Assembly: GCF_019029495.1 (NCBI RefSeq)
Contig: NZ_JAERQM010000004.1
Coordinates: 290,784 to 354,783 of the forward strand
Length of the DNA: 64,000 bases
Direction of reading: 5' to 3'
Source of the DNA: Falsiroseomonas oleicola
GTDB lineage: Bacteria > Pseudomonadota > Alphaproteobacteria > Acetobacterales > Acetobacteraceae
The notes under the pieces were generated by a model. That model saw nothing but the letters and a program-made list of their open reading frames with translations. It ran no database searches and had not been told where the DNA came from. Position 1 is the first letter of the stretch, and each line of letters opens with the position of its first letter. Of this stretch, positions 16,345-25,925 are shown piece after piece. A program made the position numbers and the translations under genes.

Positions 16345-17154
16345 GTGCAAGTGGAGACGCCGATTCTGGCGGTGGATGGCGTCAGCCTGCGCTTCGGCGG
16401 GGTGCGGGCGCTGACGGATGTGTCCTTCGTCGTCAGGCCGGGGGAGATCTTCTCCATCATCGGGCCGAACGGCGCCGGCAAGACCTCCATGGTCAATTGC
16501 ATTTCCGGCCGCTACCGCCCGACCGAGGGGCGGATCAGCTTCGACGGCGCCGATATCACGCGGTTGGGTCCCAATCGCCGCGCCGGCCTCGGCATCGGCC
16601 GCACCTTCCAGAACCTGGCGCTGTTCGGGCACATGACGGTGCTCGACAACATCATGGTCGGCCGCCACCACCTGCTGAAATCCGGGGTGCTGCGCGGCAT
16701 GCTCTACTGGCTCGGCGGCGCGCAGCGGGAGGAGCTGGCGCATCGGCGCGAGGTCGAGGAGATCATCGACTTCCTGGAGATCCAGCCCGTTCGCAAGGCC
16801 ATCGCCGGCACGCTGCCCTACGGGCTGCGCAAGCGGGTGGAACTGGCCCGCGCGGTGGCGCTGAAGCCCAAGCTGATCCTGCTGGATGAACCCATGGCGG
16901 GCATGAACCTCGAGGAGAAGGAGGACATGGCCCGCTTCATCACCGACCTGAACGCCGAATGGGGCATGACCGTGCTGATGATCGAGCACGACATGGGCGT
17001 GGTGATGGACATCTCCCACCGCGTCATGGTGCTCGATTTCGGGCGCCGCATCGCGGAGGGCACGCCGGAGGCGGTGCTGGCGCATCCGGAGGTCCGGCGC
17101 GCCTATCTCGGCGAGCCACTGGACGCGCCGGAAGCGGAGCCGGTGGTCGCATGA
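16345..17154 (+). CDS. livG: LIV-type ABC transporter ATP-binding protein (LivG-like)
   Basis: This 269-residue ATPase has Walker A GPNGAGKT at 40-47 and the LivG-type signature LPYGLRKRVELARAV in place of the classical LSGGQ. Walker B is LILLDEPMAGMN, and the switch His lies in MIEHDM. GTG at 16345 is the start, with AGGGGA 10 bases upstream. It energises uptake together with the LivH, LivM, LivF and binding-protein genes downstream. Its stop overlaps the next start by 4 bases (ATGA). Interleaving with acyl-CoA ligases suggests the imported compound is an organic acid rather than leucine. Confidence 0.9.
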   Translation: MQVETPILAVDGVSLRFGGVRALTDVSFVVRPGEIFSIIGPNGAGKTSMVNCISGRYRPTEGRISFDGADITRLGPNRRAGLGIGRTFQNLALFGHMTVLDNIMVGRHHLLKSGVLRGMLYWLGGAQREELAHRREVEEIIDFLEIQPVRKAIAGTLPYGLRKRVELARAVALKPKLILLDEPMAGMNLEEKEDMARFITDLNAEWGMTVLMIEHDMGVVMDISHRVMVLDFGRRIAEGTPEAVLAHPEVRRAYLGEPLDAPEAEPVVA

Positions 17155-19022
17155 GGGCGCCCGCGCTCGACACCCTGCCCAAGCTGCTCGCACGCAATGC
17201 CGCCGAGCATGGGGCGGATGTGGCGATGCGGGAGAAGCAGTTCGGCATCTGGCGTTCCTTCACCTGGGCCGAGGTCCAGGCACGCACCGAGGCCATGGCG
17301 CTCGGCCTGCGCAGCCTCGGGATCGAGGAGGGCGATGTGGTCGGGCTGATCGGCGACAACCGGCCCGACTGGGTGATGGGGGAGATCGCCGCCCATGCGG
17401 TCGGCGCGCGCAGCCTCGGCCTGTATCGCGACGCGCTGGATGAGGAGGTGGCCTATCTGCTGGCCCATGCCGGCGCGCGGCTGGTGCTGGCCGAGGATGA
17501 GGAGCAGGTGGACAAGCTGCTCAACATCTTTGCGGAAGTGCCGACGCTCCAGCATGTTATCTATGCCGATCCGCGCGGCATGCGGAAGCATGACGATCCA
17601 CGGCTGATGTCGCTGGAGGCGCTGCTGGAACGCGGCCGCGCGGCGGCGGAGCCGGGGCTGTATGAGGCGCTGGTGGCCGGCACGGATGGCGAGAATGTCG
17701 CCATTCTATGCACCACCTCCGGCACCACGGCGCGGCCGAAGCTCGCGATGCTGACGGCGGGCGCGCTGATCCGCCATTGCCGCGCCTATCTGAAGGCGGA
17801 CCCCAAGGGGCCGATGGACGAATACGTCTCCGTCCTGCCGCTGCCCTGGATCATGGAACAGATCTACGTGCTCGGCTGGGGCCTGATCGCCCGGATGAAG
17901 GTGAACTTCGTCGAGGAGCCGGAGACGATGATGGCCGATTTCCGCGAGATCGGGCCAAGCTTCGTGCTGTTCGCGCCGCGCATCTGGGAACAATTGGCGG
18001 CCGAGGTCCGGGCGCGGGTGATGGATGCCTCGCCGTTGAAGCGGCGGATGTTCGACCTCGGGCTGAAGCTCGCCGCCGGCGGGCCTTCGCCGCTGGCCGA
18101 CCTGCTGCTGTTCCGCGCGCTGCGGGACCGGCTCGGCTTCTCCAACCTCACCTCCGCCGCGACCGGCGGGGCGGCGCTGGGGCCGGAGACCTTCCGCTTC
18201 TTCCAGGCGATGGGCGTGCCGATGCGGCAGCTCTACGGCCAGACGGAATTGCTGGGCGCCTATACGCTGCACCGTGCCGGGCAGGTGGATTTCGACACGG
18301 TCGGCATGGGCTTCGACGAGAGCATCGAAATCCGAATCGACGGGCCGGATGCGAATGGCGTGGGGGAGATCGTCACCCGCCACCCGAACATGTTCTCCGG
18401 CTATCTGGGTGCCGAGACGCCGGCGGATATGCGCGATGGCTGGATGCATACCGGCGATGCCGGCTATTTCGACAAGGCCGGCCAGCTTGTCGTCATCGAC
18501 CGCATCAAGGACATCGCGGAGACCGCCGGCGGTGATCGCTTCAGCCCGCAATATATCGAGAACAAGCTGAAATTCTCGCCCTTCGTGGCGGAGGCGGTGG
18601 TGCTGGGGGCGGGGCAGGCGCATCTGGCGGCAATGATCTGCATCCGCTTTCCCATCGTCAGCAAATGGGCGGAGCGCAGCCGCATCGCCTTCACCACCTA
18701 TTCCGACCTGGCGGCGCGGCCGCAGGTGCTGGACCTGCTGCGGGCGGAGGTGGCCAAGGTGAACGAACGCCTGCCACCCGCGCAACGGCTGCGCGCCTTC
18801 ATCCTGCTGTACAAGGAGCTGGATGCCGATGACGGGGAGCTGACGCGCACCCGCAAGGTGCGGCGTGGCGTGATCGCGGAGAAATACGGCGACATCATCG
18901 ACGCGATCTATGCCGGCGCGGCGACGATCCCGGTGGATACCACCATCGCCTTCCAGGACGGCACCACGCAGCGCATCCGCACCACGCTGCCCGTCATCCG
19001 CCCCGAAATGGCCGAGGCCTGA
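17151..19022 (+). CDS. AMP-dependent long-chain acyl-CoA synthetase-like ligase
   Basis: The 623-residue ANL-superfamily enzyme has the P-loop TTSGTTARPKLAML near residues 185-198, then YGQTELLGAY and DGWMHTGDAGYFDKAG. The hinge DRIKD follows, as in FadD15-type ligases. It would activate a carboxylic acid to an adenylate and then a CoA thioester. It is inserted between the livG-like and livH-like genes, overlapping the first by 4 bases and preceding the second by 10. Coupling ligation to uptake may trap the substrate in the cell. The acyl chain is not identifiable. Confidence 0.88.
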   Translation: MRAPALDTLPKLLARNAAEHGADVAMREKQFGIWRSFTWAEVQARTEAMALGLRSLGIEEGDVVGLIGDNRPDWVMGEIAAHAVGARSLGLYRDALDEEVAYLLAHAGARLVLAEDEEQVDKLLNIFAEVPTLQHVIYADPRGMRKHDDPRLMSLEALLERGRAAAEPGLYEALVAGTDGENVAILCTTSGTTARPKLAMLTAGALIRHCRAYLKADPKGPMDEYVSVLPLPWIMEQIYVLGWGLIARMKVNFVEEPETMMADFREIGPSFVLFAPRIWEQLAAEVRARVMDASPLKRRMFDLGLKLAAGGPSPLADLLLFRALRDRLGFSNLTSAATGGAALGPETFRFFQAMGVPMRQLYGQTELLGAYTLHRAGQVDFDTVGMGFDESIEIRIDGPDANGVGEIVTRHPNMFSGYLGAETPADMRDGWMHTGDAGYFDKAGQLVVIDRIKDIAETAGGDRFSPQYIENKLKFSPFVAEAVVLGAGQAHLAAMICIRFPIVSKWAERSRIAFTTYSDLAARPQVLDLLRAEVAKVNERLPPAQRLRAFILLYKELDADDGELTRTRKVRRGVIAEKYGDIIDAIYAGAATIPVDTTIAFQDGTTQRIRTTLPVIRPEMAEA

Positions 19023-19032
19023 GGAGGACGCC

Positions 19033-19926
19033 ATGGACACCGCGCTGCTGCTGCAACTGACGCTGAACGGGCTGATCGTCGGCGCGCTGTATGGCGTGGT
19101 CGCGATGAGCTTCGTGCTGATCTACAAGGCCTCCCAGGTGGTGAATTTCGCGCAGGGCGAATTTCTGCTGGTGGGCGCCTGGGTCTGCTGGTGGTTCCTG
19201 ACGGAATGGCAATTGCCCTTCTACGCCGGCTTCCTGTTCACCCTGGTCTTCATGATGCTGTTCGGCCTGGTGCTTCAGGTCGTCGTGTTGCGGCCGCTGA
19301 TCGGGGAGCCGGTGATCAGCGTCATCATGGCGACCATCGGCCTCGGCATCTTCTTCCAGGCGCTGATGAAGTGGATCTTTGGCGTCTTCGCCAAACCCTT
19401 CCCGCCGATCTTCGCGATGGAACAGGTGCGGGTGCTGGGGCTGGAGGTGCAGACGGTCTACCTGGCGAGCCTCGGCGTTTCGCTGCTCATCATGGCGGGG
19501 TTCGGCTGGTTCTTCAAAGCCTCGAAACACGGGCTGGCGATGCGGGCCACGGCCTTCGACCAGCAGGTGGCGCAGTCGCTCGGCGTTTCCGTGCCGAAGG
19601 TGTTTGCGATGTCCTGGGCGATTTCGGCGGTGGTGTCGGCCGTTGCGGGTGTCGTGGTGGGCGTGGTGAATGGCGTGTCCTCCGCGCTGTCCTTCTATGG
19701 CATCAAGGTCTTCCCGGCGGTGATCCTGGGCGGGCTGGATTCCATCCTGGGTGCGGTGCTCGGCGGCGTCATCGTCGGGCTGCTGGAGAACTGGGCGCAT
19801 TACATCGACAGCCAATGGCTCAACTGGGGCAACATGTTCCAGATCGCGCCCTTCTACGCGCTGGTGCTGATCCTGCTGATCAAGCCCTACGGCCTGTTCG
19901 GCACCAAGAATATCGAGCGCGTCTAG
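19033..19926 (+). CDS. livH: LIV-type ABC transporter permease (LivH-like)
   Basis: This 297-residue inner-membrane protein has about eight helices. GLIVGALYGVVAMSFVLIYK and VVNFAQGEFLLVGAW are the usual LivH opening, and FPAVILGGLDSILGAVLGG is the conserved coupling segment near the end. A strong GAGGAGG precedes the ATG by 5 bases. It pairs with the LivM-like permease one base downstream. Confidence 0.93.
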   Translation: MDTALLLQLTLNGLIVGALYGVVAMSFVLIYKASQVVNFAQGEFLLVGAWVCWWFLTEWQLPFYAGFLFTLVFMMLFGLVLQVVVLRPLIGEPVISVIMATIGLGIFFQALMKWIFGVFAKPFPPIFAMEQVRVLGLEVQTVYLASLGVSLLIMAGFGWFFKASKHGLAMRATAFDQQVAQSLGVSVPKVFAMSWAISAVVSAVAGVVVGVVNGVSSALSFYGIKVFPAVILGGLDSILGAVLGGVIVGLLENWAHYIDSQWLNWGNMFQIAPFYALVLILLIKPYGLFGTKNIERV

Positions 19927-19927
19927 C

Positions 19928-20995
19928 ATGACCGCACTCACCCCCTGCGGCGATTGGCGCGCCAGCTACGCCGCCGACACCACCATTTTCCCGACGCGCA
20001 ACAGCCGCATCGCGCTGCTGGTCGGGCTGGCATTGCTGTGCTGCGCGCCGCTGGTCTTCGGCCGCTACGAATTGTCGCTGCTCATCAATATCGGCTTCCT
20101 CGGCATCGCCGCGCTGGGGCTGAACATCCTGGTCGGCTTCACCGGGCAGATCAGCATCGGCCATGCCGCCTTCTTCGGCCTTGGCGCCTTCGTCTCGGCC
20201 TATCTGCATGAGCGCTACCATGTGCCCGTACTGCTCTGCATCCCGATCGCGGGCCTGGTCACCGCGGTCATCGGCCTGGTCTTCGGCGCGCCGGCGGCGC
20301 GGTTGAAGGGGCTGTACCTGGCCATCGCCACGCTGGCGGCGCAATTCATCCTGGAGGACTTCTTCGCCCGCGCGCAGTGGTTCACCGGCGGCGTGGCGGG
20401 GCGGATGACGGAAAGCCCGGTGCTGTTCGGCCTCGCCTTCGATCGCGACGAAAGCTATTTCTATCTGACGCTGGCCTATGTGGTGGTGATGTTCCTCGGC
20501 GCCGCGAACCTGATGCGGTCACGCGACGGGCGCGCCCTGGTCGCGGTGCGGGACCACTACCTTTCCGCGGAGATGATGGGCATCAACCTCGCCTATTACC
20601 GCACACTGAGCTTCGGCATCGCCAGCCTCTATGCCGGCATCGGCGGCGCGCTCTATGCGCACTACCTGCTGTTCGTCAGCGTGGAGGCCTTCAACATCCT
20701 CTTCTCCATCCAGTTCCTCGGCATGGTCATCATCGGCGGGCTGGGCAGCGTGATGGGCAGCCTGATGGGCGCGGCCTTCATGGTGATGCTGCCGGAGGTC
20801 ACCCAATGGGGCGCGGACCTCCTGGCCGGCAGCGCCATCGACCGCGCGCTGAAACTCGGCGCCAGCATCTCCTTCCTGCGGGAGATGGTGGTGGGCGCGG
20901 CGATCATCCTGTTCCTGATCTTCGAGCCCGATGGGCTCGCAAGGCGTTGGCGCCTCATCAAGGCGTATTGGAAACTCTACCCGTATTCGCACTGA
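19928..20995 (+). CDS. livM: LIV-type ABC transporter permease (LivM-like)
   Basis: The 355-residue permease has a hydrophilic N-terminal tail of about 35 residues, then roughly ten helices. Family segments include GLNILVGFTGQISIGHAAFF, RSRDGRALVAVRDHY (the EAA-like coupling loop) and IIGGLGSVMGSLMGAAF. It starts one base after the LivH-like stop. The partner binding protein follows 21 bases downstream behind a clear GGGGAGGAA site. Confidence 0.92.
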   Translation: MTALTPCGDWRASYAADTTIFPTRNSRIALLVGLALLCCAPLVFGRYELSLLINIGFLGIAALGLNILVGFTGQISIGHAAFFGLGAFVSAYLHERYHVPVLLCIPIAGLVTAVIGLVFGAPAARLKGLYLAIATLAAQFILEDFFARAQWFTGGVAGRMTESPVLFGLAFDRDESYFYLTLAYVVVMFLGAANLMRSRDGRALVAVRDHYLSAEMMGINLAYYRTLSFGIASLYAGIGGALYAHYLLFVSVEAFNILFSIQFLGMVIIGGLGSVMGSLMGAAFMVMLPEVTQWGADLLAGSAIDRALKLGASISFLREMVVGAAIILFLIFEPDGLARRWRLIKAYWKLYPYSH

Positions 20996-21016
20996 ACCAA
21001 GGGGAGGAACGAGACA

Positions 21017-22300
21017 ATGAAATTGCAGATCCTGGCCGGCGTTGCGACCATCGCCCTGACGCTGCCACTCGCCGCGCAGCCCATTCCGGTGGGCCATCTG
21101 ATGGACAATTCCGGCGCCACCAGCGATGTCGGACAGCCCTATGGCCAGGGCGTCGCCGATGCGCTGGCCTGGGTGAACAGCCGGCGCAACGGCGTCAACG
21201 GACGCACGCTCAACGTCTCCGGCTTCGACTACGGCTATGCCGCGCCGCGCGCGGTCAGCCAGTACCAGGCCTGGACCGGCCGCACGCGGGTCGTCGCCAT
21301 CCAGGGCTGGGGCACGGCGGATACCGAGGCGCTGGTGCGCTTCGTCACGCGCGACCGCATCCCCTATATCAGCGCCTCCTACTCCGCCGCGCTGACCGAT
21401 GCGGCCGGCCAGTCCGGGCGGCAGGGCGTGGAGGCCGCGCCCTACAACTTCTTCTACGGCCCGTCCTATTCCGATGGCCTGCGCGCGATGCTGCAATGGG
21501 CGGCGCAGGATTGGCGCGCGCGCGGCCAGCAGGGGCGGCCAAAATACGTGCATATGGGCGCCAACCATCCCTATCCGAATTCGCCCAAGGCGGCGGGTGA
21601 GGCATTGGCGGCCGAGTTGGGCTTCGACGTGCTGCCGGCCATCCAGTTCGCGCTGACGCCGGGCGACTACACCGCGCAATGCCTCGGCCTGCGCAATGGC
21701 GGCGCCAACTACGCCTATCTCGGCAATACCGCCGGTTCCAACATCTCCGTCCTGCGGGCCTGCCAGACGGCGGGGGTGCAGGTGCAGTTCCTCGGCAATG
21801 TCTGGGGCATGGATGAGAATGCGATGAAGGCGGCCGGCGCGGCGGCCAATGGCGTGGTCTTCCCCGTCCGCACCGCCGCGGTCTGGGGCGGCGACGCGCC
21901 CGGCATGGCGCAGGTGCGGGAGATCAGCCGTGTGTCGGATGCCGCCGGCACAGCCTATCGCCCCGTCCACTACATCTCCGGCATCTGCTCCGCCATGCTG
22001 ATGGTGGAGGCGATGGAGACGGCGGCGGAAGGTGGCGGGCAGATCACCGGTGAACGCATCCGCGATGGCTTCTATGCCCGGCAGAACTGGGTGCCGCGCG
22101 GCTTCGAGGGTGTCTGCAATCCCTCCACCTTTACGCGCGAGGATCACCGCGGCACGCTGCGCGTCGCGCTGTATCGCGCCAATGTCGGCGGCGACACCTC
22201 CCAGGGCAGCGTCACCGAATTGATGCGCGCCGGCACCATGCGGATCGAGAACATCGCGACGATCGAGCTGGATCGCCGCCGCGACTGGCTCGGCTGGTGA
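21017..22300 (+). CDS. LIV-type periplasmic binding protein
   Basis: This 427-residue exported protein has a signal peptide of about 20 residues ending LAA-Q, followed by PIPVGHLMDNSGATSDVGQP. This resembles the two-lobed Peripla_BP_6 family but is longer than LivJ (about 370). VQFLGNVWGMDENAMKAAG is a recognisable second-lobe segment. The ligand is probably the organic acid activated by the neighbouring ligases. The stop overlaps the LivF-like GTG start. Confidence 0.88.
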   Translation: MKLQILAGVATIALTLPLAAQPIPVGHLMDNSGATSDVGQPYGQGVADALAWVNSRRNGVNGRTLNVSGFDYGYAAPRAVSQYQAWTGRTRVVAIQGWGTADTEALVRFVTRDRIPYISASYSAALTDAAGQSGRQGVEAAPYNFFYGPSYSDGLRAMLQWAAQDWRARGQQGRPKYVHMGANHPYPNSPKAAGEALAAELGFDVLPAIQFALTPGDYTAQCLGLRNGGANYAYLGNTAGSNISVLRACQTAGVQVQFLGNVWGMDENAMKAAGAAANGVVFPVRTAAVWGGDAPGMAQVREISRVSDAAGTAYRPVHYISGICSAMLMVEAMETAAEGGGQITGERIRDGFYARQNWVPRGFEGVCNPSTFTREDHRGTLRVALYRANVGGDTSQGSVTELMRAGTMRIENIATIELDRRRDWLGW

Positions 22301-23136
22301 GCCAGGCGCTGGCCAACCCTCCGCCGGCGGTGACGCCGGCGGAGGCGCCATTGCTGGAAGTGAACAACATCGAGGTCGTCTATAGCGACGTCATCCTGGT
22401 GCTGCGTGGTCTCTCCCTCGCGGTACCGAAGGGGAAGATCGTGGCGCTGCTGGGGGCCAATGGCGCGGGGAAGTCCACGACGCTCAAGGCCATCTCCGGC
22501 CTGCTGAAGTCGGAGGATGGCGAGATCACGCGCGGCGACATCCGCTTCGCCGGTGAGCGCCTGAATGGCGTGGAGGCGCATCAGATCGTCCGGCGGGGGA
22601 TCTTCCAGGTGATGGAGGGGCGGCGGATCATCAGCGACATGACCTGCCTGGAGAATCTGCGCCTCGGCGCCTTCACCCGCAGCGACAATGCCGAAATCCG
22701 GCGCGACATCGAGATGGTCTATGGCTATTTCCCGCGATTGAAGGAACGCACGGGCCTCGCCGGCTACCTCTCCGGTGGCGAGCAGCAGATGCTGGCGATC
22801 GGGCGCGCGCTGATGGCACGGCCGAAGCTGATCCTGATGGACGAACCCTCCATGGGCCTGTCGCCACTGCTGGTGCAGGAGGTCTTCGGCATCATCCGCC
22901 AGCTCAACCGGGAACTCGGCATCACCATCCTGCTGGTGGAACAGAATGCGCGCATGGCGCTGTCCGTCGCCAGCCATGGCTATGTGATGGAACAGGGCAA
23001 GGTGGTGCTGGATGGTAGCGCGGCGGATCTGGCGAACAACGAGGACGTGAAGGAATTCTACCTCGGTGGCCATGGCGCGGAACGCAAATCCTTCCGCAAC
23101 CTGAAGTCCTACAAGCGGCGGAAGCGGTGGCTGTGA
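22297..23136 (+). CDS. livF: LIV-type ABC transporter ATP-binding protein (LivF-like)
   Basis: This 279-residue ATPase has Walker A GANGAGKST near residues 50-58, signature YLSGGEQQMLAIGRA, Walker B LILMDEPSMGLSP and the switch LLVEQNARMA. The last 25 residues are unusually basic (RKSFRNLKSYKRRKRW), a tail common in copies linked to acyl-CoA ligases. The start is GTG overlapping the binding-protein stop. The stop overlaps the next ATG (TGATG), so the chain of translational coupling continues. Confidence 0.9.
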   Translation: MSQALANPPPAVTPAEAPLLEVNNIEVVYSDVILVLRGLSLAVPKGKIVALLGANGAGKSTTLKAISGLLKSEDGEITRGDIRFAGERLNGVEAHQIVRRGIFQVMEGRRIISDMTCLENLRLGAFTRSDNAEIRRDIEMVYGYFPRLKERTGLAGYLSGGEQQMLAIGRALMARPKLILMDEPSMGLSPLLVQEVFGIIRQLNRELGITILLVEQNARMALSVASHGYVMEQGKVVLDGSAADLANNEDVKEFYLGGHGAERKSFRNLKSYKRRKRWL

Positions 23137-24344
23137 TGTTCTTCGACGATCGCGAAACCCGCAGCGCCGATCAGCGCCAGGCCGAATGGGCGCAGCGGCT
23201 GCCGCGCCAGATCGCTTATGCAAAGCAGCATGCGCCGGCCTATGCGGCGCTGCCGATGGCTGTCGATCTGCGGGATCTCGCGACGCTGCCCGTCACGCGC
23301 AAATCCGATCTCATCGCGGCGCAGGCGTCGGCGCCGCCCTTCGGCGGCTTCACGGCACGGCCGCTGGCCGATGTGCCACGCGTCTTCGCCTCGCCCGGGC
23401 CGATCAATGAACCGCAGGGCGCGGGCGCCGACCCCTGGCGTTATGCGCGCGCGCTGCACGCCACAGGGCTGCGGCGCGGCATGCTGCTGCACAACTGTTT
23501 CGCCTATCACTTCACCCCCGCCGGCATGATGCTGGAGGAAGGCGCGCGGGCGCTGGGTTGTCCGGTCTTTCCCGCCGGTCCCGGCAATACCGAAAGCCAG
23601 GCGCGGGCGGCGGCGCATCTTAAGCCCGCCTGCTACAGCGGAACGCCAGATTTCCTGAAGTCGATCCTGGAGGCGGGTGATGCGCTGGGGCTCGACCTCT
23701 CCTCGCTTAAGCTCGGACATGTGACCGGCGGCGCCTTCCTGCCCGCGCTGCGCGGCTTCTACGCGGATCGCGGCCTGACGGTGCGGCAGAGCTACGGCAC
23801 CGCCGATCTCGGCCTGATCGCCTATGAGTCGGAGGCCGGGGAGGGGCTGATCTGCGACGAGGATGTGCTGGTGGAAATCGTCCGCCCCGGCACCGGCGAC
23901 CCCGTTCCGGAGGGCGAGGTGGGGGAGGTGCTGGTCACCAGCTTCTGCGCCACCTATCCGCTGATCCGTTTCGCCACCGGCGATCTCTCCGCCGTGCTGC
24001 CCGGCCCATCCCCCTGCGGCCGCACCAATACGCGCATCAAGGGCTGGATGGGCCGGGCCGATCAGGCGGCCAAGGTGCGCGGCATGTTCGTGCGGCCGGA
24101 ACAGGTTTTCGAGGTTCTGCGCCTGCATCCAGGTCTCGGCCGCGCGCGGCTGGTCATCGGCCTGGACGAGACGCGGGACACCATGCTGCTGCGCGTGGAA
24201 ACGCCAGTGCGCGATGCCGCCCTGGCGCAGAGCCTCGCGGCCAGCCTGCAATCCGTCACGCGCCTGCGCGGCCATATCGAGCTGCTGGAACCCGGCGCCC
24301 TGCCCAACGACGGCAAGGTGATCGACGACACCCGCCCCGCATGA
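23136..24344 (+). CDS. PaaK-like phenylacetate-CoA ligase family protein
   Basis: This 402-residue ANL-type protein is somewhat shorter than PaaK (about 435). Features are LATLPVTRKSDLIAAQ, SYGTADLGLIAYE, PLIRFATGDLSAV and the hinge-like GRADQAAKVRGMFVRPEQV. The usual Ser-Ser-Gly-Thr-Thr-Gly nucleotide loop is replaced by FASPGPINEPQG, a variant I associate with copies next to livF. It likely forms an aryl- or acyl-CoA, but activity with this loop is not certain. Start ATG overlaps the LivF stop. Confidence 0.82.
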   Translation: MFFDDRETRSADQRQAEWAQRLPRQIAYAKQHAPAYAALPMAVDLRDLATLPVTRKSDLIAAQASAPPFGGFTARPLADVPRVFASPGPINEPQGAGADPWRYARALHATGLRRGMLLHNCFAYHFTPAGMMLEEGARALGCPVFPAGPGNTESQARAAAHLKPACYSGTPDFLKSILEAGDALGLDLSSLKLGHVTGGAFLPALRGFYADRGLTVRQSYGTADLGLIAYESEAGEGLICDEDVLVEIVRPGTGDPVPEGEVGEVLVTSFCATYPLIRFATGDLSAVLPGPSPCGRTNTRIKGWMGRADQAAKVRGMFVRPEQVFEVLRLHPGLGRARLVIGLDETRDTMLLRVETPVRDAALAQSLAASLQSVTRLRGHIELLEPGALPNDGKVIDDTRPA

Positions 24345-25921
24345 GCTTCGCCTGGAACATCCCCGCTTGTTGCAACATCGCGCAGGAGGCCTGCGATCGC
24401 TGGGCCGATGGCAGCGGGCGGCTCGCGCTGCTGCACCTGCGGGGTGACGGCGTCGAGCATATCAGCTTCGATGAGCTGCACCGCCGTTGCTGCCGCCTGG
24501 CCAATGCCTTCCTGGCGCATGGCATCGCCCGTGGCGACCGCATCGGCGTGCTGCTGCCGCAGGGGCCGGAGGCGGCGGTGGCGCATCTCGCCGCCTATCG
24601 CATCGGCGCCATCGCCGTGCCGCTTTTTCTTCTGTTCGGCGAGGCGGCGCTGGAATTCCGGCTGCGTGATTGCGGCGCCACGGCGCTGGTCACGGACCAG
24701 GACGGCGTCGCGAAACTCGACACCATTCGCGATGCCTTGCCCGATCTGACAAGGGTCTTTGCCATCGGCGGTGGCACGGGCGCGCTGGACCTGGCCGGGG
24801 AAATGGGCCGCGCGCGCGACAGCCACGCATGCGTCGCGACCGGCCCGGACGATCCCGCGCTCATCATCTACACCAGCGGCACCACGGGCAGCCCGAAGGG
24901 CGCGCTGCATGCGCATCGTGTGCTGCGCGGCCACCTGCCGGGGGTCGAGGCGCCGCATGACGGCTTTCCCCAGCCGGGCGACCTGTTCTGGACCCCGGCC
25001 GACTGGGCCTGGATCGGCGGGTTGCTGGATGTGCTTCTGCCCAGCCTGTTCCATGGCGTGCCGGTGCTGGCGCATCGCATGCAAAAATTCGATCCGGAAT
25101 TCTGCTTCGACCTGATGGCGCGCCACGATGTGCGAAATTCCTTCCTGCCGCCGACGGCGCTGCGCATGCTGCGCGGCGTCGCCAACCCTGCGCGCTTCGG
25201 CCAGGCGCTGCGCAGCGTCGGTTCGGGCGGTGAGACGCTGGGCGCGGAGATGCTGGCCTGGGGCCGCGATGCCTTTGGCCTGACCATCAACGAGTTCTAC
25301 GGCCAGACCGAATGCAACCTGATCGTCGCGAATTCGTCCAGGCTGTTCCCCGTGCGCCCCGGCAGCATGGGCCGCGCTGTGCCGGGACACGACCTCGCCA
25401 TCCTCGATGCCGAGGGCCAGCCCTTGCCGGATGGCGAGACCGGCGTTCTGGCGGTGCGTGCGCCCGATCCGGTGATGTTCCTCGGCTACTGGAACCAGCC
25501 CGAGGCCACGCGCCGCAAATTCGCCGGCGACTGGCTGCTGACCGGCGACCAGGCGCGGCGCGATGCGGAAGGCCACTTCACCTTCATCGGCCGCGATGAT
25601 GATGTCATCACCTCCGCCGGCTACCGCATCGGCCCGGGGGAGGTGGAGGATTTCCTGCTGACCCATCCCGCGATCGCCCAGGCCGCGGTGATCGGCCTGC
25701 CCGATGCGCTGCGCACGGAACGTGTCACCGCCGTGCTGGTGCTGAAGCCCGGCATCGAGGCCAGCGACGCACTGGCGGCCGAGATCCAGGCGCGGGTCCG
25801 CGACAGGCTCGCCGGGCATCTCTATCCGCGGCAGGTGGAGTTCGTGGAGGCTCTGCCGCAGACCGCGACGGGCAAGATCATGCGCGGCGCGCTGCGCGCC
25901 CGCTACGCGGAAGGACGATGA
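24341..25921 (+). CDS. Acyl-CoA synthetase, medium-chain/acetate type
   Basis: The 526-residue AMP-forming ligase has P-loop [17 protein letters not shown] (about 173-189), FYGQTECN and [13 protein letters not shown]. The hinge is [16 protein letters not shown] and the C-terminal catalytic Lys is in [10 protein letters not shown]. It makes an acyl-CoA from a free acid, ATP and CoA. It overlaps the PaaK-like gene by 4 bases and precedes isovaleryl-CoA dehydrogenase by 4 bases. The whole block thus runs from import to activation to oxidation. Confidence 0.9.
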   Translation: MSFAWNIPACCNIAQEACDRWADGSGRLALLHLRGDGVEHISFDELHRRCCRLANAFLAHGIARGDRIGVLLPQGPEAAVAHLAAYRIGAIAVPLFLLFGEAALEFRLRDCGATALVTDQDGVAKLDTIRDALPDLTRVFAIGGGTGALDLAGEMGRARDSHACVATGPDDPALIIYTSGTTGSPKGALHAHRVLRGHLPGVEAPHDGFPQPGDLFWTPADWAWIGGLLDVLLPSLFHGVPVLAHRMQKFDPEFCFDLMARHDVRNSFLPPTALRMLRGVANPARFGQALRSVGSGGETLGAEMLAWGRDAFGLTINEFYGQTECNLIVANSSRLFPVRPGSMGRAVPGHDLAILDAEGQPLPDGETGVLAVRAPDPVMFLGYWNQPEATRRKFAGDWLLTGDQARRDAEGHFTFIGRDDDVITSAGYRIGPGEVEDFLLTHPAIAQAAVIGLPDALRTERVTAVLVLKPGIEASDALAAEIQARVRDRLAGHLYPRQVEFVEALPQTATGKIMRGALRARYAEGR

Positions 25922-25925
25922 GGAC